In this document: positions 17,279 through 26,726 of the stretch, one piece after another | Layout: every line of letters starts with the position of its first letter | How positions within the stretch are numbered: the stretch's first letter is position 1 | NCBI RefSeq assembly: GCF_005280735.1 | Contig: NZ_CP040077.1 | Location: forward strand, 1,736,001-1,800,000 | Source: Trinickia violacea | Lineage (GTDB): Bacteria; Pseudomonadota; Gammaproteobacteria; Burkholderiales; Burkholderiaceae | Length of the DNA stretch: 64,000 nt | Reading direction: 5' to 3' | Program-made: the position numbers and the translations under genes | Notes under the pieces: model-generated | The model's input: the letters and a program-made list of their open reading frames with translations, nothing else | What the model was told of the DNA's origin: nothing | The model's database searches: none

Positions 17279-17701
17279 ATGGATCTGCTCGTTGAACGTG
17301 TCGATGTGTGGGCGGCCACCATCGAGGACAGGCCCGGCGGTCTTGCCGAAGTGTTAAGTGCGCTGCGAGATGCCGGAGCGGATCTGCAATTCATCATCTC
17401 CCGTCGAACTCCGGAAGCACCGGGGAAGGCGGTCGTGTTTCTCTCGCCGCTTCAGAACGATCGCGAAATCCGTGCCGCCTCGCAGGTGGGATTCAACGTC
17501 ACTGCGAGTCTTCACTCGCTGCGCGTGATGGGTACCGACCGGCCGGGCATCATTGCGGAGTTGACTCAGAAGTTGGCTGCAGGGGGAATTAACCTTCGCG
17601 GCGTTTCGGCTGCCGCCATTGGCACACAGTTCGTTTGCTACATGGCAATGGACTCGCTGGACGACACGGTTCGCGCGATCGAGATTTTGCAGCAGGCATA
17701 G
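17279..17701 (+). CDS. Double ACT-domain protein
   Basis: A 140-residue protein made of two ACT domains: residues 1-65 (DVWAATIEDRPGGLAEVLSAL) and 70-138 (LRVMGTDRPGIIAELTQKLA). Both have the DRPG turn where small ligands, often amino acids, bind at the dimer face. It has no catalytic part, so it is probably a ligand-sensing regulator acting by protein contact. It is divergent from acs with a gap of about 290 bases, so a link with acetate or amino-acid status is possible but unproven. A GAGAGGGGG stretch before the ATG serves as ribosome site. Confidence 0.75.
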   Translation: MDLLVERVDVWAATIEDRPGGLAEVLSALRDAGADLQFIISRRTPEAPGKAVVFLSPLQNDREIRAASQVGFNVTASLHSLRVMGTDRPGIIAELTQKLAAGGINLRGVSAAAIGTQFVCYMAMDSLDDTVRAIEILQQA

Positions 17702-17828
17702 GACGTTTCGTTGCGCCACACGCGCCGCGGCAGCAACGGGGTGCCCTGGCGCTGCAATGCCATGTGCCCGGCATGGCGCTCGGCTCAGACAAAATGAGGG
17801 CGACGCGCTGCCGAAGACCCCCGTTGGT

Positions 17829-18272
17829 TCACTGGCTGCGATACACCAGCACCGGAATGTTGCTGTGGGTCAGCACCTTTTGCGTTTCGCTGCCAATGAG
17901 GAGTCCTTGCACGCCGCGCCGGCCGTGCGACGCCATCACGATCAGGTCGCAATGCCGCTCCTGCGCGGCGTGAATGATTGCCTGATACGGATGGTCACTC
18001 ACGACCCAGGTCGTCTCGCACAGCACGGCGGCGTCCGTCGCGATTTGTTCGACGAAAGCCAGGTATCTTTCGGCGTGTTTTCTCGCATGCCGGACGTATT
18101 CATTCGGCGTGTCGGCCAGCATTTCCGTGTCGTACGTCAGCAGATGGAACTCCGGAATGACGTGAATGCCCGTGATCTTTGCGTCGAAGGCTTTCGCCAC
18201 GCCGACCGCCATGCGCGCAGCCTCACCCGAGAGTGCCGACCCGTCGGTAGGCACCAGCAGATGCTTGAACAC
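17829..18272 (-). CDS. Universal stress protein (UspA family)
   Basis: A GTG at 18272 with GGAGAGGAAAA just upstream gives 147 residues, the normal size of a single UspA domain. It begins FKHLLVPTDGSALSG and has the ATP-binding loop near the end (VMASHGRRGVQGLLIGSETQKVLTHSNIPVLVYR), matching the G-2x-G-9x-G-S/T pattern. Such proteins bind ATP and are made in starvation or oxygen limitation. It lies between the double-ACT gene and the acetate permease gene, near the hyf-like complex; a truncated copy sits at 14085. Confidence 0.85.
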   Translation of the reverse strand: MFKHLLVPTDGSALSGEAARMAVGVAKAFDAKITGIHVIPEFHLLTYDTEMLADTPNEYVRHARKHAERYLAFVEQIATDAAVLCETTWVVSDHPYQAIIHAAQERHCDLIVMASHGRRGVQGLLIGSETQKVLTHSNIPVLVYRSQ

Positions 18273-18629
18273 TTTTCCTCTCCAGCGCGAAGTCGATGCC
18301 CAAGAGTTCGCGCAACATACCTCGATACCATCCCTGCGCCGAATGCGAATCCGGTGTCGGTCGTCATCGAGCTGGCCCCGGAAAAAGCGAAGGCGAAACG
18401 TCAAAGGATCGTCTAATTCAGTATAGATGGGCGCAGGCACGACACGGGCAGTCGTTGCGCCCAGAACCCACTGCGCAAGACGGATCCTCCATCGAACGGC
18501 GATGCATCGCCCAGTAACAGGCGCGATCGGCCCAAGCTTTCTCGGCCCAGGCATCTGGCGCCGGAAAGCCTCGATGCTCAGACGTGTCCTTGTCCACGGA
18601 GCACCGCAGGGCTGACCGGCGCGAAGCGG
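18273..18629. other. Intergenic stretch, no gene seen
   Basis: The frame of the stress-protein gene is open through part of this stretch, but without a ribosome site or a conserved protein pattern. It probably carries the promoter of the stress-protein gene and the end of the satP transcript. Confidence 0.4.
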
Positions 18630-19208
18630 CTAGGCCGGACTCGGATGGGCTTGTGCCCAGTCGTGCGTCGGAAGCACGGTGTGTCCCATGCTTTCGTTGA
18701 TCACCATGGCCGCCGCCGCATAGAACGCCAGTACCGCGGTAATCAAGCCTGTATAGCCGCCGGCCTGCGTGGCAAGGCTCGAACCTGTCCATGCGCCAAT
18801 GGCCAACAGCAGAAAAGTGATCCACAGCGACAGGAACACCAGTTGCACAGACCTACTCGTGTGCAGCGAGCCGATCCACAGGTAGAACGTAACGACGCCC
18901 CACACAAACAGATACCAGCCGACGAAGGACTCAGGCACCTTGGTGCCCAGGAACGCGACAAACAGCGCAAAGGACCACCAGAAGGCGCCGTAACTGAGGA
19001 ACGCCACCGTACCTAGCGTATTGCCACGCGGAAATTCGAGCACGCCCGCGATCATCTGCGCCGTGCCGCCGAAAGCGAACGCCAGCGCCAGCACGAGCCC
19101 CAAGGCACTCGCGTTGTACCAGCCGGCGTTCACCATGCTGAGCATCCATGTCGTGAATGCGAACCCAGCTAGCCCGAGCGGCGCCGGGTTGGCTAACTTA
19201 CTGTTCAT
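18630..19208 (-). CDS. satP: SatP/YaaH-family acetate permease
   Basis: The ATG at 19208 follows AAGGAGGCGGTTT, a textbook ribosome site, and gives 192 residues, the typical SatP length. The family signature NPAPLGLAGFAFTTW lies at residues 7-21, followed by six membrane segments with FGGTAQMIAGVLEFPRGNTLGTVAFLSYGAFWW. SatP proteins carry acetate and other short acids with protons across the inner membrane. Together with acs it makes a complete uptake-activation pair. Confidence 0.88.
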   Translation of the reverse strand: MNSKLANPAPLGLAGFAFTTWMLSMVNAGWYNASALGLVLALAFAFGGTAQMIAGVLEFPRGNTLGTVAFLSYGAFWWSFALFVAFLGTKVPESFVGWYLFVWGVVTFYLWIGSLHTSRSVQLVFLSLWITFLLLAIGAWTGSSLATQAGGYTGLITAVLAFYAAAAMVINESMGHTVLPTHDWAQAHPSPA

Positions 19209-20189
19209 AAACCGCCTCCTTGGTGGTTGGCCCTGAGACATATTCGGAGGCGATACCCATTCCTCGGTCGCCGCCGAACAACCGTGCAATCCTCGCTCTC
19301 GATGGCTGCCAATTCGGAAATATGGGTGGACCCCACGCATGGCGCAGCCACGTGCAAACCTGCGCGGTTCAACTTAAGTGTAGGCTTCGTTATGCCGCTC
19401 GCCGAGTCGGATGGCACTGATTTAGCAGAGGGATGGCCTTGACGCGAACTGCCTTGCACGCCACGGCGGGAACTCGTGCACGAGGGATACGGGTTCCTCA
19501 CGTCCGCATTGCTTGAGCGGTCCTTCGGAGATAGGTCCAGGCCTGTCCGTCGATCCAGGCGATCGCGACGGATCTTCGATGAAACAGCGGCCGTTCGCTA
19601 GTGAATTTGCGAGGACAATCGAGTTTCCGTTCCGCCGACAGAGTTGAAATAAGGGTTCCTTATGGTTTGTTACATATCATTTTTCGCGTCCTATGATGTG
19701 ATTGTAAGGGCCAAGAGCCATTAGAAGACGCCAAGTGAACGGCCTCTTTGGCATCAGAGAGCAACGGTTTGGACGCAGGCCTGATATGCGGCGCTGCAGC
19801 AAGCAGGCGCATGTGGAGCTAATTAAAAAATCGCGCTTTGGGGCAGTAGGCGGGCTTGACGCTAACTTTGTGCGATTCCCGTGCGGCTTAGCGTTCCGAC
19901 GATACGCTGTCGAGTCCAACAATCTGCGTCACGGTGGAGGCGGGGCGCACGAAGGTAAGGGACTCAGCCGGTGTTTTTGGTTCCGACTATGTTGTGTTCC
20001 ATTATTTGCTATCGGCGCACAACAAAGTTCGCGGCAACTGGGAAGCTCAGGGTTTCAGAAACAACTCAGTCCGCGGCATTTCAAATAAGTCGTTGTGCGC
20101 CGCGCGAAATCCTCGACGAGGCCGCTGGGTGCGGGACCGTCGCGCGCCCGTGCGGTCAGCGGAGACCAAGGCTGTCAGACGAAGGGTAG
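19209..20189. other. About 1 kb without a recognisable gene
   Basis: The stretch is lower in GC than its neighbours, and its open frames (for example 19677-19922 minus and 19735-20088 plus) lack ribosome sites and look like chance. No tRNA, repeat or insertion-sequence end was seen. Confidence 0.4.
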
Positions 20190-20690
20190 TTACGTCGCGA
20201 CTTCGGCAGAGGCGATTCTTCGCTTGGCACTGAGCAAGCCCTCGACCATCCGCGCTTCCGCCTTGGCGATACCCTCAAGAGACGCCACGGATAACTGGCG
20301 ACCGAAGAGTTTGAACGCCACACATACCCAAGCGTAGTCAGCGTCGCCCATCACCCAGACGCCGGTTTCCTTCTCGGCAGCGTCGATATGCATCATCGCC
20401 GCGTGGGCTTCTTGTACGTCCGCAATGTCGTCTGGATGGTATCCGAGCCGACACAGCTCCTCGGCAATCAAAAGTTGTCGCTCCAACGTCGTGAAGAGTT
20501 CGCGCGAGCCACGACCTCGCCGAAAGGCGTCCAAGCCCGTGTAACACTGAAGGAGCATGGCTTGGGTGATGGGCTCATGTGCAGCCCGGCTAAAAGTCAG
20601 TGCACGCAGCAATGGTGACATCGCCGGCGGGGTGTGTTTGCGGGTTCGTGATTTACCAGGCATGTCGAATTCAATCTTGCTCAATGACAC
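20190..20690 (-). CDS. Conserved-looking helical protein of unknown function
   Basis: A soluble protein of up to 166 residues starting at GTG 20690 (an ATG at 20663 is the alternative, neither with a strong ribosome site). It is mostly helical: LLQCYTGLDAFRRGRGS, FTTLERQLLIAEELCRLGY, DIADVQEAHAAMMHIDAAEKETG and a last helix pair ending AKRRIASAEVAT. No catalytic motif or membrane segment is visible. The look is that of small Burkholderia proteins linked to mobile DNA, but this is an impression only. Confidence 0.5.
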   Translation of the reverse strand: MSLSKIEFDMPGKSRTRKHTPPAMSPLLRALTFSRAAHEPITQAMLLQCYTGLDAFRRGRGSRELFTTLERQLLIAEELCRLGYHPDDIADVQEAHAAMMHIDAAEKETGVWVMGDADYAWVCVAFKLFGRQLSVASLEGIAKAEARMVEGLLSAKRRIASAEVAT

Positions 20691-20843
20691 TCAGTCCTGC
20701 CACCGACGCGACGTCCGCCGGCAAAAGACGCCGCCGATACGCTGGCGGCGAAACAAGCGACCTTGGACGTGCATGCGACGATGATGGGAGGCAACAATTA
20801 AGACAGGCTTAAACACCGCGGCGAGCACCATTGTTCCCGAGCA

Positions 20844-21077
20844 TTACTCCGCGCGTGCCGCCTGTTTCTGCGCGGCTTGTTCCTCGGCGTGCTTTTTCGC
20901 CAGGTGATGTCCGACGATACAGCCGCCAACCGCCCCTGCGACCGCGTGATGCCCCGCATAGTGCCCGGCAACACCGCCCACCACCGCGCCCTTGATGCAA
21001 CCGGCTGCGTTTGCCGTTCCGATGCCTGCGAGTGCGGAGATTGCAATAGTGAGCGCGAACTTGCTAATAGATTTCAT
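20844..21077 (-). CDS. Small exported glycine-zipper protein
   Basis: A 77-residue protein with a clear signal peptide (MKSISKFALTIAISALAGIG, cut after TANA). The mature part is a glycine-zipper-like stretch (GCIKGAVVGGVAGHYAGHHA) with four His and two Cys, then a charged helix HLAKKHAEEQAAQKQAARAE. Such proteins are usually found in the periplasm or outer membrane. Starts further upstream exist but would put the signal peptide inside the protein. Function unknown. Confidence 0.65.
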   Translation of the reverse strand: MKSISKFALTIAISALAGIGTANAAGCIKGAVVGGVAGHYAGHHAVAGAVGGCIVGHHLAKKHAEEQAAQKQAARAE

Positions 21078-21317
21078 CTTGTCATACCGTCGGTTGTGTT
21101 GAGGGGATGCTGAGGCCGCTGTCGAGATTTCAATCGCGACGCAGGCGTCGCTCGCCACGCGTTGCATTCGGGAACGCCCACATCGAAGAAGTGAAATCTC
21201 CCTGCGCACGCTAACGCATATAACGCTCGCGCCGTCATCGCCGTGCACGTCTGAAACACGACCTTTGTAAGCAATTGTCAGCGGCGCGGCCAGTCGAGCC
21301 GAATGGTTCGGTTTTTA

Positions 21318-21743
21318 TTAGTACTCGCGCCTCGGGGGCTGCGGATTGTTCGCCGGGTTCGTGTCGTATTTCGATATCCCCTTGATGCGCAGTTCGTCGA
21401 CAAGAATTGAGAGGTCAGCCTCCAGCGCGTCTGCGACTTCTTTCGAGTACACCTCCTGGCCGCTCACATACACCGTGTAGGACTGAAGGTGCTTTGCCTT
21501 CTTCACGGGGTCCTCAATCGTCGTTTTCGTCCATTGATAAAGCGGATAAAGGTGGACGCCTTTTTCTTCCGCCTCAGTCACGTAGTCGACAAACGCGTCG
21601 AACTGACATATCAGTGTCGCCCTAAATTTGGCGAGAACATTGTTTAGGGGTTGCAGTGCCTCATTTGAGGGCTCTCGGCGGACCATCATTGCGAAGTCGT
21701 CGCTGAACCGGATTCGCACTTGCCATTGCCATAAAGCGTTCAT
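21318..21743 (-). CDS. Protein of unknown function
   Basis: A 141-residue soluble protein beginning MNALWQWQVRIRFSDDFAMM; GAAGGTGA before the ATG is a fair ribosome site. A long helical middle (LNNVLAKFRATLICQFDAFVDYVTEAEEKG) is followed by VYVSGQEVYSKEVADALEADLSILVDELRIKGI and a Pro-rich tail. No known domain was recognised. The coding look is good: codon-position bias fits the neighbours. Confidence 0.55.
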   Translation of the reverse strand: MNALWQWQVRIRFSDDFAMMVRREPSNEALQPLNNVLAKFRATLICQFDAFVDYVTEAEEKGVHLYPLYQWTKTTIEDPVKKAKHLQSYTVYVSGQEVYSKEVADALEADLSILVDELRIKGISKYDTNPANNPQPPRREY

Positions 21744-21843
21744 GAGTCACCTTCACTGGCTCTTTCCGATTGCGTTGTAAGTCGCCCTCATCCCACCAAG
21801 TCCGACACATCAGGTTGGGCGGTTCCAGTGTGGCCTGCGGATC

Positions 21844-22719
21844 TCACGAGGCCTTGGTGCGCATCGTCATATTGTCCGCTGGTAGCATGCCCGGCAATGC
21901 CTCTACAAAGAAGTCTGCCTGTAGTGCGGCCCCGGGCTGCACGTCATACTGAGCAAAGTCCCTAACTCCAGCCGCGAGCAGGACTTCGTCGTCGAGAAAG
22001 AAGTTTCCCGAACACGCTTTGGATGGGCGCGTCAAGATATAGTGAGCCGCGTCGGCGACGATCTCCGGCTTGCGACACGCAGCAATCATATCCGCGCCAC
22101 CAATTTCGTTTTTCACGGCGGCCGTCGCAATCGCGGTCCTTGGCCAAAGCGAATTCACAGCCACGCCCCGGTCTTTGAACTCGCCGGCGAGCGCCAACGT
22201 GAACAAGCTCATCGTGTATTTGGCGATGGTGTATGCCGGAAAATCCTTGAACCACTTCGGGTCGTTAACCAGCGGCGGCGACAGCGTGAGGATGTGTGGA
22301 TTCGGCGAATTGAGAAGGTGAGGCAGGCAGGCCTGTGCGCAGACAAACGTGCCCCTGCCGTTGACCCCGTGCATGAGGTCGTATCGCTTGACGGGCGTAT
22401 CCAGCGTTCCGGTCAATCGAATGGCGCTGGCATTGTTCACAAGGATGTCGATGCCGCCGAACACCTCCACGGCTTTGGCAACGGCGTCCTTTACGCGGTC
22501 CTCGTCGCGAATGTCGACGACAAGCGGAAGTGCCTTGCCGCCGGCAGCTTCCACGGCAGCGGCTGCTGTATGAATCGTACCTTCGAGCCGCGGGTCCGGG
22601 TCGGCGGTCTTCGCTGCAATCACGATATTCGCGCCGTCGCGTGCGGCTCTGAGTGCGATGGCAAGTCCGATACCGCGACTTCCACCTGACATGAATAAGG
22701 TCTTGCCGGCAAGGCTCAT
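21844..22719 (-). CDS. Short-chain dehydrogenase/reductase (HSDL2-like)
   Basis: A 291-residue SDR with the NADP-binding turn SGGSRGIGLAIA, the NNAS motif (LVNNASAIRLTG), the active-site serine region (ILTLSPPL) and the YxxxK pair in AYTIAKYTMSLF. The sequence after it (GVAVNSLWPRTAIATAAVKN) is typical of the subgroup that includes human HSDL2 and bacterial homologues, where substrates are poorly known fatty or steroid-type alcohols or ketones. It is probably a single-gene unit. The SDR call is safe; the substrate is not known. Confidence 0.85.
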   Translation of the reverse strand: MSLAGKTLFMSGGSRGIGLAIALRAARDGANIVIAAKTADPDPRLEGTIHTAAAAVEAAGGKALPLVVDIRDEDRVKDAVAKAVEVFGGIDILVNNASAIRLTGTLDTPVKRYDLMHGVNGRGTFVCAQACLPHLLNSPNPHILTLSPPLVNDPKWFKDFPAYTIAKYTMSLFTLALAGEFKDRGVAVNSLWPRTAIATAAVKNEIGGADMIAACRKPEIVADAAHYILTRPSKACSGNFFLDDEVLLAAGVRDFAQYDVQPGAALQADFFVEALPGMLPADNMTMRTKAS

Positions 22720-22920
22720 GGTCGTCTCCTAGTAACAGGCATCAGCATACGCGTTTGCGGAAAAGGAGGCGGCTCGGGTTGGCTATTTTGAATTATCAGC
22801 GCTCGTACGCGTTTCATTCGCTGGAATTCGGGCTTGGTAACCACCACCTGCGAATCTCGCGCACTGACTCGCGTGAATGTGGCTGCTGTGCGCCAGACCG
22901 CTGATTGAGAAGTTCAGTTA

Positions 22921-24084
22921 TTAGATCGGATTCGCCAGATATCCGGCCAAGCGAGCGAGCATCGCATCGCAACCGGCCAGTTGCTCGATAGCAATGAACT
23001 CGTCCGGCTTATGGCCTTGATCCATGCTTCCCGGCCCGCAGACCACGGTGGGAATGCCCGCCTGCCCGAACAGTCCGCCTTCAGTACCGAACGCCACGGT
23101 TCCAAACTCGTTAGAACCGCTGAGCAGGGCCAACAGGCGTGCCGCTTCGCTGTCGGGTGAGGTCGCCAATCCCGGGTAGGCACTCAACGGCTGCAGGCGA
23201 ATGTCCGTGTCTCGCTGCACCGAACGCATTTTCGGCAGCAATTCGGCCTCGGCATAGGTCCGCAGCTTATCCGACACTTCCTTGGCGTCGAAGTCCGGCA
23301 GGGCGCGCACCTCGAAATCGAATTCGCATTCGGCCGGCACGATATTCAGAGCGCGACCGCCTCGGATCACCCCCGTCTGCACGGTCGAGAATGGCGGGTC
23401 GAAGCGGCGATCGTGATGTTCGGGCTGCGCGAGCTCCGCGCCGATTTCTTCCAGCCTGCCGATCAGTCGCGCCGCATATTGGATCGCGTTGACGCCATGG
23501 GGGGAGTAAGCCGAGTGGCACGCCGCGCCCTTTACATGGCAGCGCATGGCCAGCTTGCCCTTGTGGCCAAGCACCGGTTTCAAGCTGGTCGGTTCGCCGA
23601 TCATGCAAAGGCGCGGCTTGTGAGGACGCGCCCCGAGTTCCGCCAACATGGACCGCACGCCCAGGCATCCCACTTCCTCGTCATAGGAGAAGGCGAGGTG
23701 TACCGGCAGCTTCAACGGCCGCTCGAGAAAGGCGGGTACCGCCGCCAGCACCGAAGCGATAAAGCCCTTCATGTCGGCCGTGCCGCGACCGTATAGCCGC
23801 CCGTCTTTCTCAGTGAGGCGGAACGGCTCGACCGTCCAGGGCTGCCCGTCCACCGGCACCACGTCGCTATGGCCGGAAAGCACAATGCCGCCTCGGTCCC
23901 GCGGACCGATGGTGGCGAACAGGTTCGCCTTGGTGCGCTCCGGGTTGTAGAAGAGTTCGCTTTGCACCCCAAGCGCATCCAGATAGTCCTGAATGAAGGC
24001 GATCATCTCCAGGTTGGAGTCACGGCTGACGGTGGCGAAGCCGATCAAACTGCCGAGCAGCTCGCGGCTGGACAGCTCATTCAT
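22921..24084 (-). CDS. argE: ArgE/DapE-family M20 deacylase (acetylornithine deacetylase-like)
   Basis: A 387-residue M20 metallopeptidase-family protein. The two-zinc site is complete: His in LSGHSDVVPVDG, Asp in GRGTADMKG, Glu-Glu in SYDEEVGCLG, Glu/Asp region in MIGEPTSLKP and the last His in MDQGHKPDEF. ArgE removes acetyl groups from N-acetylornithine, but many catabolic relatives act on other N-acyl amino acids. It overlaps the DUF1028 gene by 8 bases and is last in a four-gene unit with RidA and a flavin monooxygenase, so a role in breaking down an N-acylated compound is as likely as arginine synthesis. Confidence 0.85.
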   Translation of the reverse strand: MNELSSRELLGSLIGFATVSRDSNLEMIAFIQDYLDALGVQSELFYNPERTKANLFATIGPRDRGGIVLSGHSDVVPVDGQPWTVEPFRLTEKDGRLYGRGTADMKGFIASVLAAVPAFLERPLKLPVHLAFSYDEEVGCLGVRSMLAELGARPHKPRLCMIGEPTSLKPVLGHKGKLAMRCHVKGAACHSAYSPHGVNAIQYAARLIGRLEEIGAELAQPEHHDRRFDPPFSTVQTGVIRGGRALNIVPAECEFDFEVRALPDFDAKEVSDKLRTYAEAELLPKMRSVQRDTDIRLQPLSAYPGLATSPDSEAARLLALLSGSNEFGTVAFGTEGGLFGQAGIPTVVCGPGSMDQGHKPDEFIAIEQLAGCDAMLARLAGYLANPI

Positions 24085-24754
24085 CGCCGGGCACCCCGTA
24101 GCTGGGCGCCGCGGTTGGATTCAGCGCCCGCGTCACGTAGTCCTGCATCTGTGGCCGATAGCTCTGCCAGAGGCCATCGAGCTTGTCGATGGGGTCTTCG
24201 TCCGCCCAATCGACGCGCAGATCGACGATCGGCCAGGTGAGGCCGTCTACGACTTTGAGCGCCGCCGAATGCACGGGCCCGGCTTCACCACCGGCCGCTG
24301 TCGCGGCATGCATGGCCGCCAGTAAGCGGTCGGCAAGCATTCCATGCGTGTTTTCGAACGCCTGAACCATCGCCTCGATGACTTGGACGCGAGCCAACAT
24401 GTTGCCCGCGGCTACGCACTGCTCACCCGCGACGGCGTTGTGCATTCCCAGCGCTTCTTTGCCGGTGAAAAACGCCGTATGGCCCCGGCTATCGATCACC
24501 GTCACCTGCCGATACTGGCTCCACCCGTCGGCGTCGAGCGCTCGATCGAGCGCCGCCGCGGGCGCAAGCTGCCGGCTTTCGAGGAGGTCGAGGATCTGCG
24601 GTCCAAGCGCAGGCAGCGTGACATTCTGTGTCGCTACGGCCCCGACACCTGCGCGCACCCAGGGGCATCGGGCACCCACGGCGATGCTCGACGAGCTGAT
24701 GGCAATCCCAAGCTGCCCGGTCTCTTGGCAGCGTCCGACAATCGAGAATGTCAT
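24077..24754 (-). CDS. DUF1028 family Ntn-hydrolase-like protein
   Basis: A 225-residue protein starting TFSIVGRCQETGQLGIAISSSS and containing VATQNVTLPALGPQILDLLESR, both typical of DUF1028. This family has an Ntn-hydrolase-like fold and is commonly found beside RidA and peptidase or amidase genes, where it may cleave small amides. It starts ten bases after the RidA gene ends and overlaps argE, so the three are translated as one group. Its substrate is unknown. Confidence 0.8.
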   Translation of the reverse strand: MTFSIVGRCQETGQLGIAISSSSIAVGARCPWVRAGVGAVATQNVTLPALGPQILDLLESRQLAPAAALDRALDADGWSQYRQVTVIDSRGHTAFFTGKEALGMHNAVAGEQCVAAGNMLARVQVIEAMVQAFENTHGMLADRLLAAMHAATAAGGEAGPVHSAALKVVDGLTWPIVDLRVDWADEDPIDKLDGLWQSYRPQMQDYVTRALNPTAAPSYGVPGDE

Positions 24755-24764
24755 GTCGTGTCCC

Positions 24765-25202
24765 TCAAGCCTGACGCGGCTTCCAGTTATCCGGAATCAC
24801 CGCGATCACATCGATTTCCATGAGCCATTGCGGCTGACCCAGGGCGCTCACAACGAGGCCGGTGGAAATGGGAAACACGCCCTTTAGCCATTTGCCGACC
24901 TCCTGATACACCGGTTCGCGATAACGAGGGTCGATGAGGTAGGTGGTGGTTTTGACGATGTGGGACAGGTCGCTGCCTGCTTCCGCGAGCAATTGCTTGA
25001 CGTTCTTCATGGCCTGCTCGGTCTGAGCCTGCGGATCGCCGAGCCCCACCAGATTGCCTTCGAAGTCGGTGCCCACCTGTCCGCGCACGTACACGGTGTT
25101 GCCGGCCCGCACCGCCTGGCAGAGGTCGTTGTTCAATGTCTGATTCGGGTAGGTGTCCTTGGTGTTGAACATGCGGATGCGGGTGTGCGTAGGTTGGCTC
25201 AT
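24765..25202 (-). CDS. RidA/YjgF-family enamine/imine deaminase
   Basis: A 145-residue single-domain RidA protein: NNDLCQAVRAGNTVYVRGQVG, then the helix QAMKNVKQLLAEAGSDLSHIVKTTTYLIDPRYREPVY and the C-terminal strand MEIDVIAVIP. The classic RidA arginine near the end (IEIECIAVR-like) is not evident here, which suggests one of the RidA subfamilies with a different or lost deaminase activity. Its place between the flavin monooxygenase and DUF1028 suggests it deals with a reactive imine or amide made in that pathway. Confidence 0.82.
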   Translation of the reverse strand: MSQPTHTRIRMFNTKDTYPNQTLNNDLCQAVRAGNTVYVRGQVGTDFEGNLVGLGDPQAQTEQAMKNVKQLLAEAGSDLSHIVKTTTYLIDPRYREPVYQEVGKWLKGVFPISTGLVVSALGQPQWLMEIDVIAVIPDNWKPRQA

Positions 25203-25343
25203 CGATGCACCTCAATACTCAAAAGAAAAATCCGACTCCCCGGGATGAGGGACATGCCCAATGGGCCGCCGTAAAGCCGCACGGTAAAGCCGCGCTGCAT
25301 AGCCGATTAGGCGCTCTCGATCGGGGAGGCGAGGGGAAAGGGT

Positions 25344-26726
25344 TTAGGCCGATACGCCCTGGCTGGCCGCGTGCGGAACAGGGGCCGCGTGAGCCGTGAC
25401 GTTTCGAACCAGCGAATCAGCGCATGGGCCGCCGAGTCTTTCCTCGCGGCAGTCTTCGGCCTGCCGCTGCGAGGCATCGCGATAGGCGTGGTATTTGCGC
25501 TGCGTGACGATATGGTCGGCAATGTGCTTGGCATCGTGCCAGACGCCCCAGATAAAACTGGAGCCACGGCGCGACAGCCACGGCAGACCCAGGAAATAGA
25601 TGCCGGGCTCGATCGAGATGCCGCGCTGATGCTTCGGCTTGCCGTTCGCGTCGAACGCTTCGACATTCAGCCAGCTGTAGTCGACTGCGTAGCCGGTTGC
25701 CCAGACGATCGAGGTCACACCCGCCTTGGCCAGATCGAGCTCGAGAATGGGATGGGTCACGCATTCCGGATCGGGTAGAACATGGCGGGCCGCTGGTTCT
25801 TCGGGAAGGTCGAGGCCATTTTTGGCGATATAGGCGTCAGCCGCATTCAGAAGCGACAGGTAGTTTTCGTCGCCTCGAGCAAGGTTGACTGCAAGATCGG
25901 ATTCAAAGGCGACCACGTTATCGCCGAACGACTTCGTCAGACCGACGAGTGTGATGCCCTGGGCAGCGAGCGCGCGGAAGTCGATTGTGTGGCCGCCACG
26001 AGCGCCGCTTACCGCAATGGTGACGTGCTCCCTGCCCGGCGTGGCGACTTCCTTGTCCCATTCGCCGAGAACACCCAGCCACCAGCAGAAGTCCCGGTTG
26101 CGGTAGGAGCGTGGAGGACGATCGTGCGGTCCAACCGAGAGGTAAACCTTCTTGCCGGCACGCTGCAGCTCATCTGCGATCTGCACTCCTGACGACCCGG
26201 CGCCAACCACCAGAACAGCACCCTCGGGCAGTTGCTCCGGATTGCGATAGTCGGCGGAGTGAATCTGATCGATCCTCTCATTGTCAGGTGCGATCGGCGG
26301 GATAACGGGACGCTGGAACGGTCCCGTTGCGACCACCACGCGGCTGGCTTCGATCACGCCCTCGGATGTTTGAACGGTGAATCCAGGCCGCCCAGCATTG
26401 CGCACCACCTTCTTCACTTCCACACCGGTTCGGATAGGGGCGTTGAACTTGCTGGCATAGGCTTCGAAATAATCCGCAATCCGATCTTTCCCGGCGAAGG
26501 CGTCGGGGTCGAGATCGTCGAACTCGAGACTCGGAAAGCGATCGTGCCAGGCCGGACCGTTTGCAACCAGCGAATCCCACCGTCCCGTGCGCCAACGTTC
26601 GGCGATCCGATTGCGTTCCAGCACGAGGTGGGGCACGCCGAGTTTGCTCAAGTGTTCGCTCATGGCCACGCCGGCCTGACCGGCGCCGACAACGAGCGTA
26701 TCGATTGACGTTCTTTCAACTGTCAT
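25344..26726 (-). CDS. Flavin-containing (class B type) monooxygenase
   Basis: The start at 26726 has GAAGGAAA upstream; an extended frame to 26768 is less likely. The 460-residue protein has the FAD fingerprint LVVGAGQAGVAMSEHL near the start and the NADPH fingerprint VLVVGAGSSGVQIADEL at about residue 180, plus WATGYAVDYSW near the end. These are features of class B flavin monooxygenases, which oxidise N, S or carbonyl groups. It is first in a unit with RidA, DUF1028 and ArgE-like genes and is divergent from a LysR gene that probably controls it. Confidence 0.85.
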   Translation of the reverse strand: MTVERTSIDTLVVGAGQAGVAMSEHLSKLGVPHLVLERNRIAERWRTGRWDSLVANGPAWHDRFPSLEFDDLDPDAFAGKDRIADYFEAYASKFNAPIRTGVEVKKVVRNAGRPGFTVQTSEGVIEASRVVVATGPFQRPVIPPIAPDNERIDQIHSADYRNPEQLPEGAVLVVGAGSSGVQIADELQRAGKKVYLSVGPHDRPPRSYRNRDFCWWLGVLGEWDKEVATPGREHVTIAVSGARGGHTIDFRALAAQGITLVGLTKSFGDNVVAFESDLAVNLARGDENYLSLLNAADAYIAKNGLDLPEEPAARHVLPDPECVTHPILELDLAKAGVTSIVWATGYAVDYSWLNVEAFDANGKPKHQRGISIEPGIYFLGLPWLSRRGSSFIWGVWHDAKHIADHIVTQRKYHAYRDASQRQAEDCREERLGGPCADSLVRNVTAHAAPVPHAASQGVSA

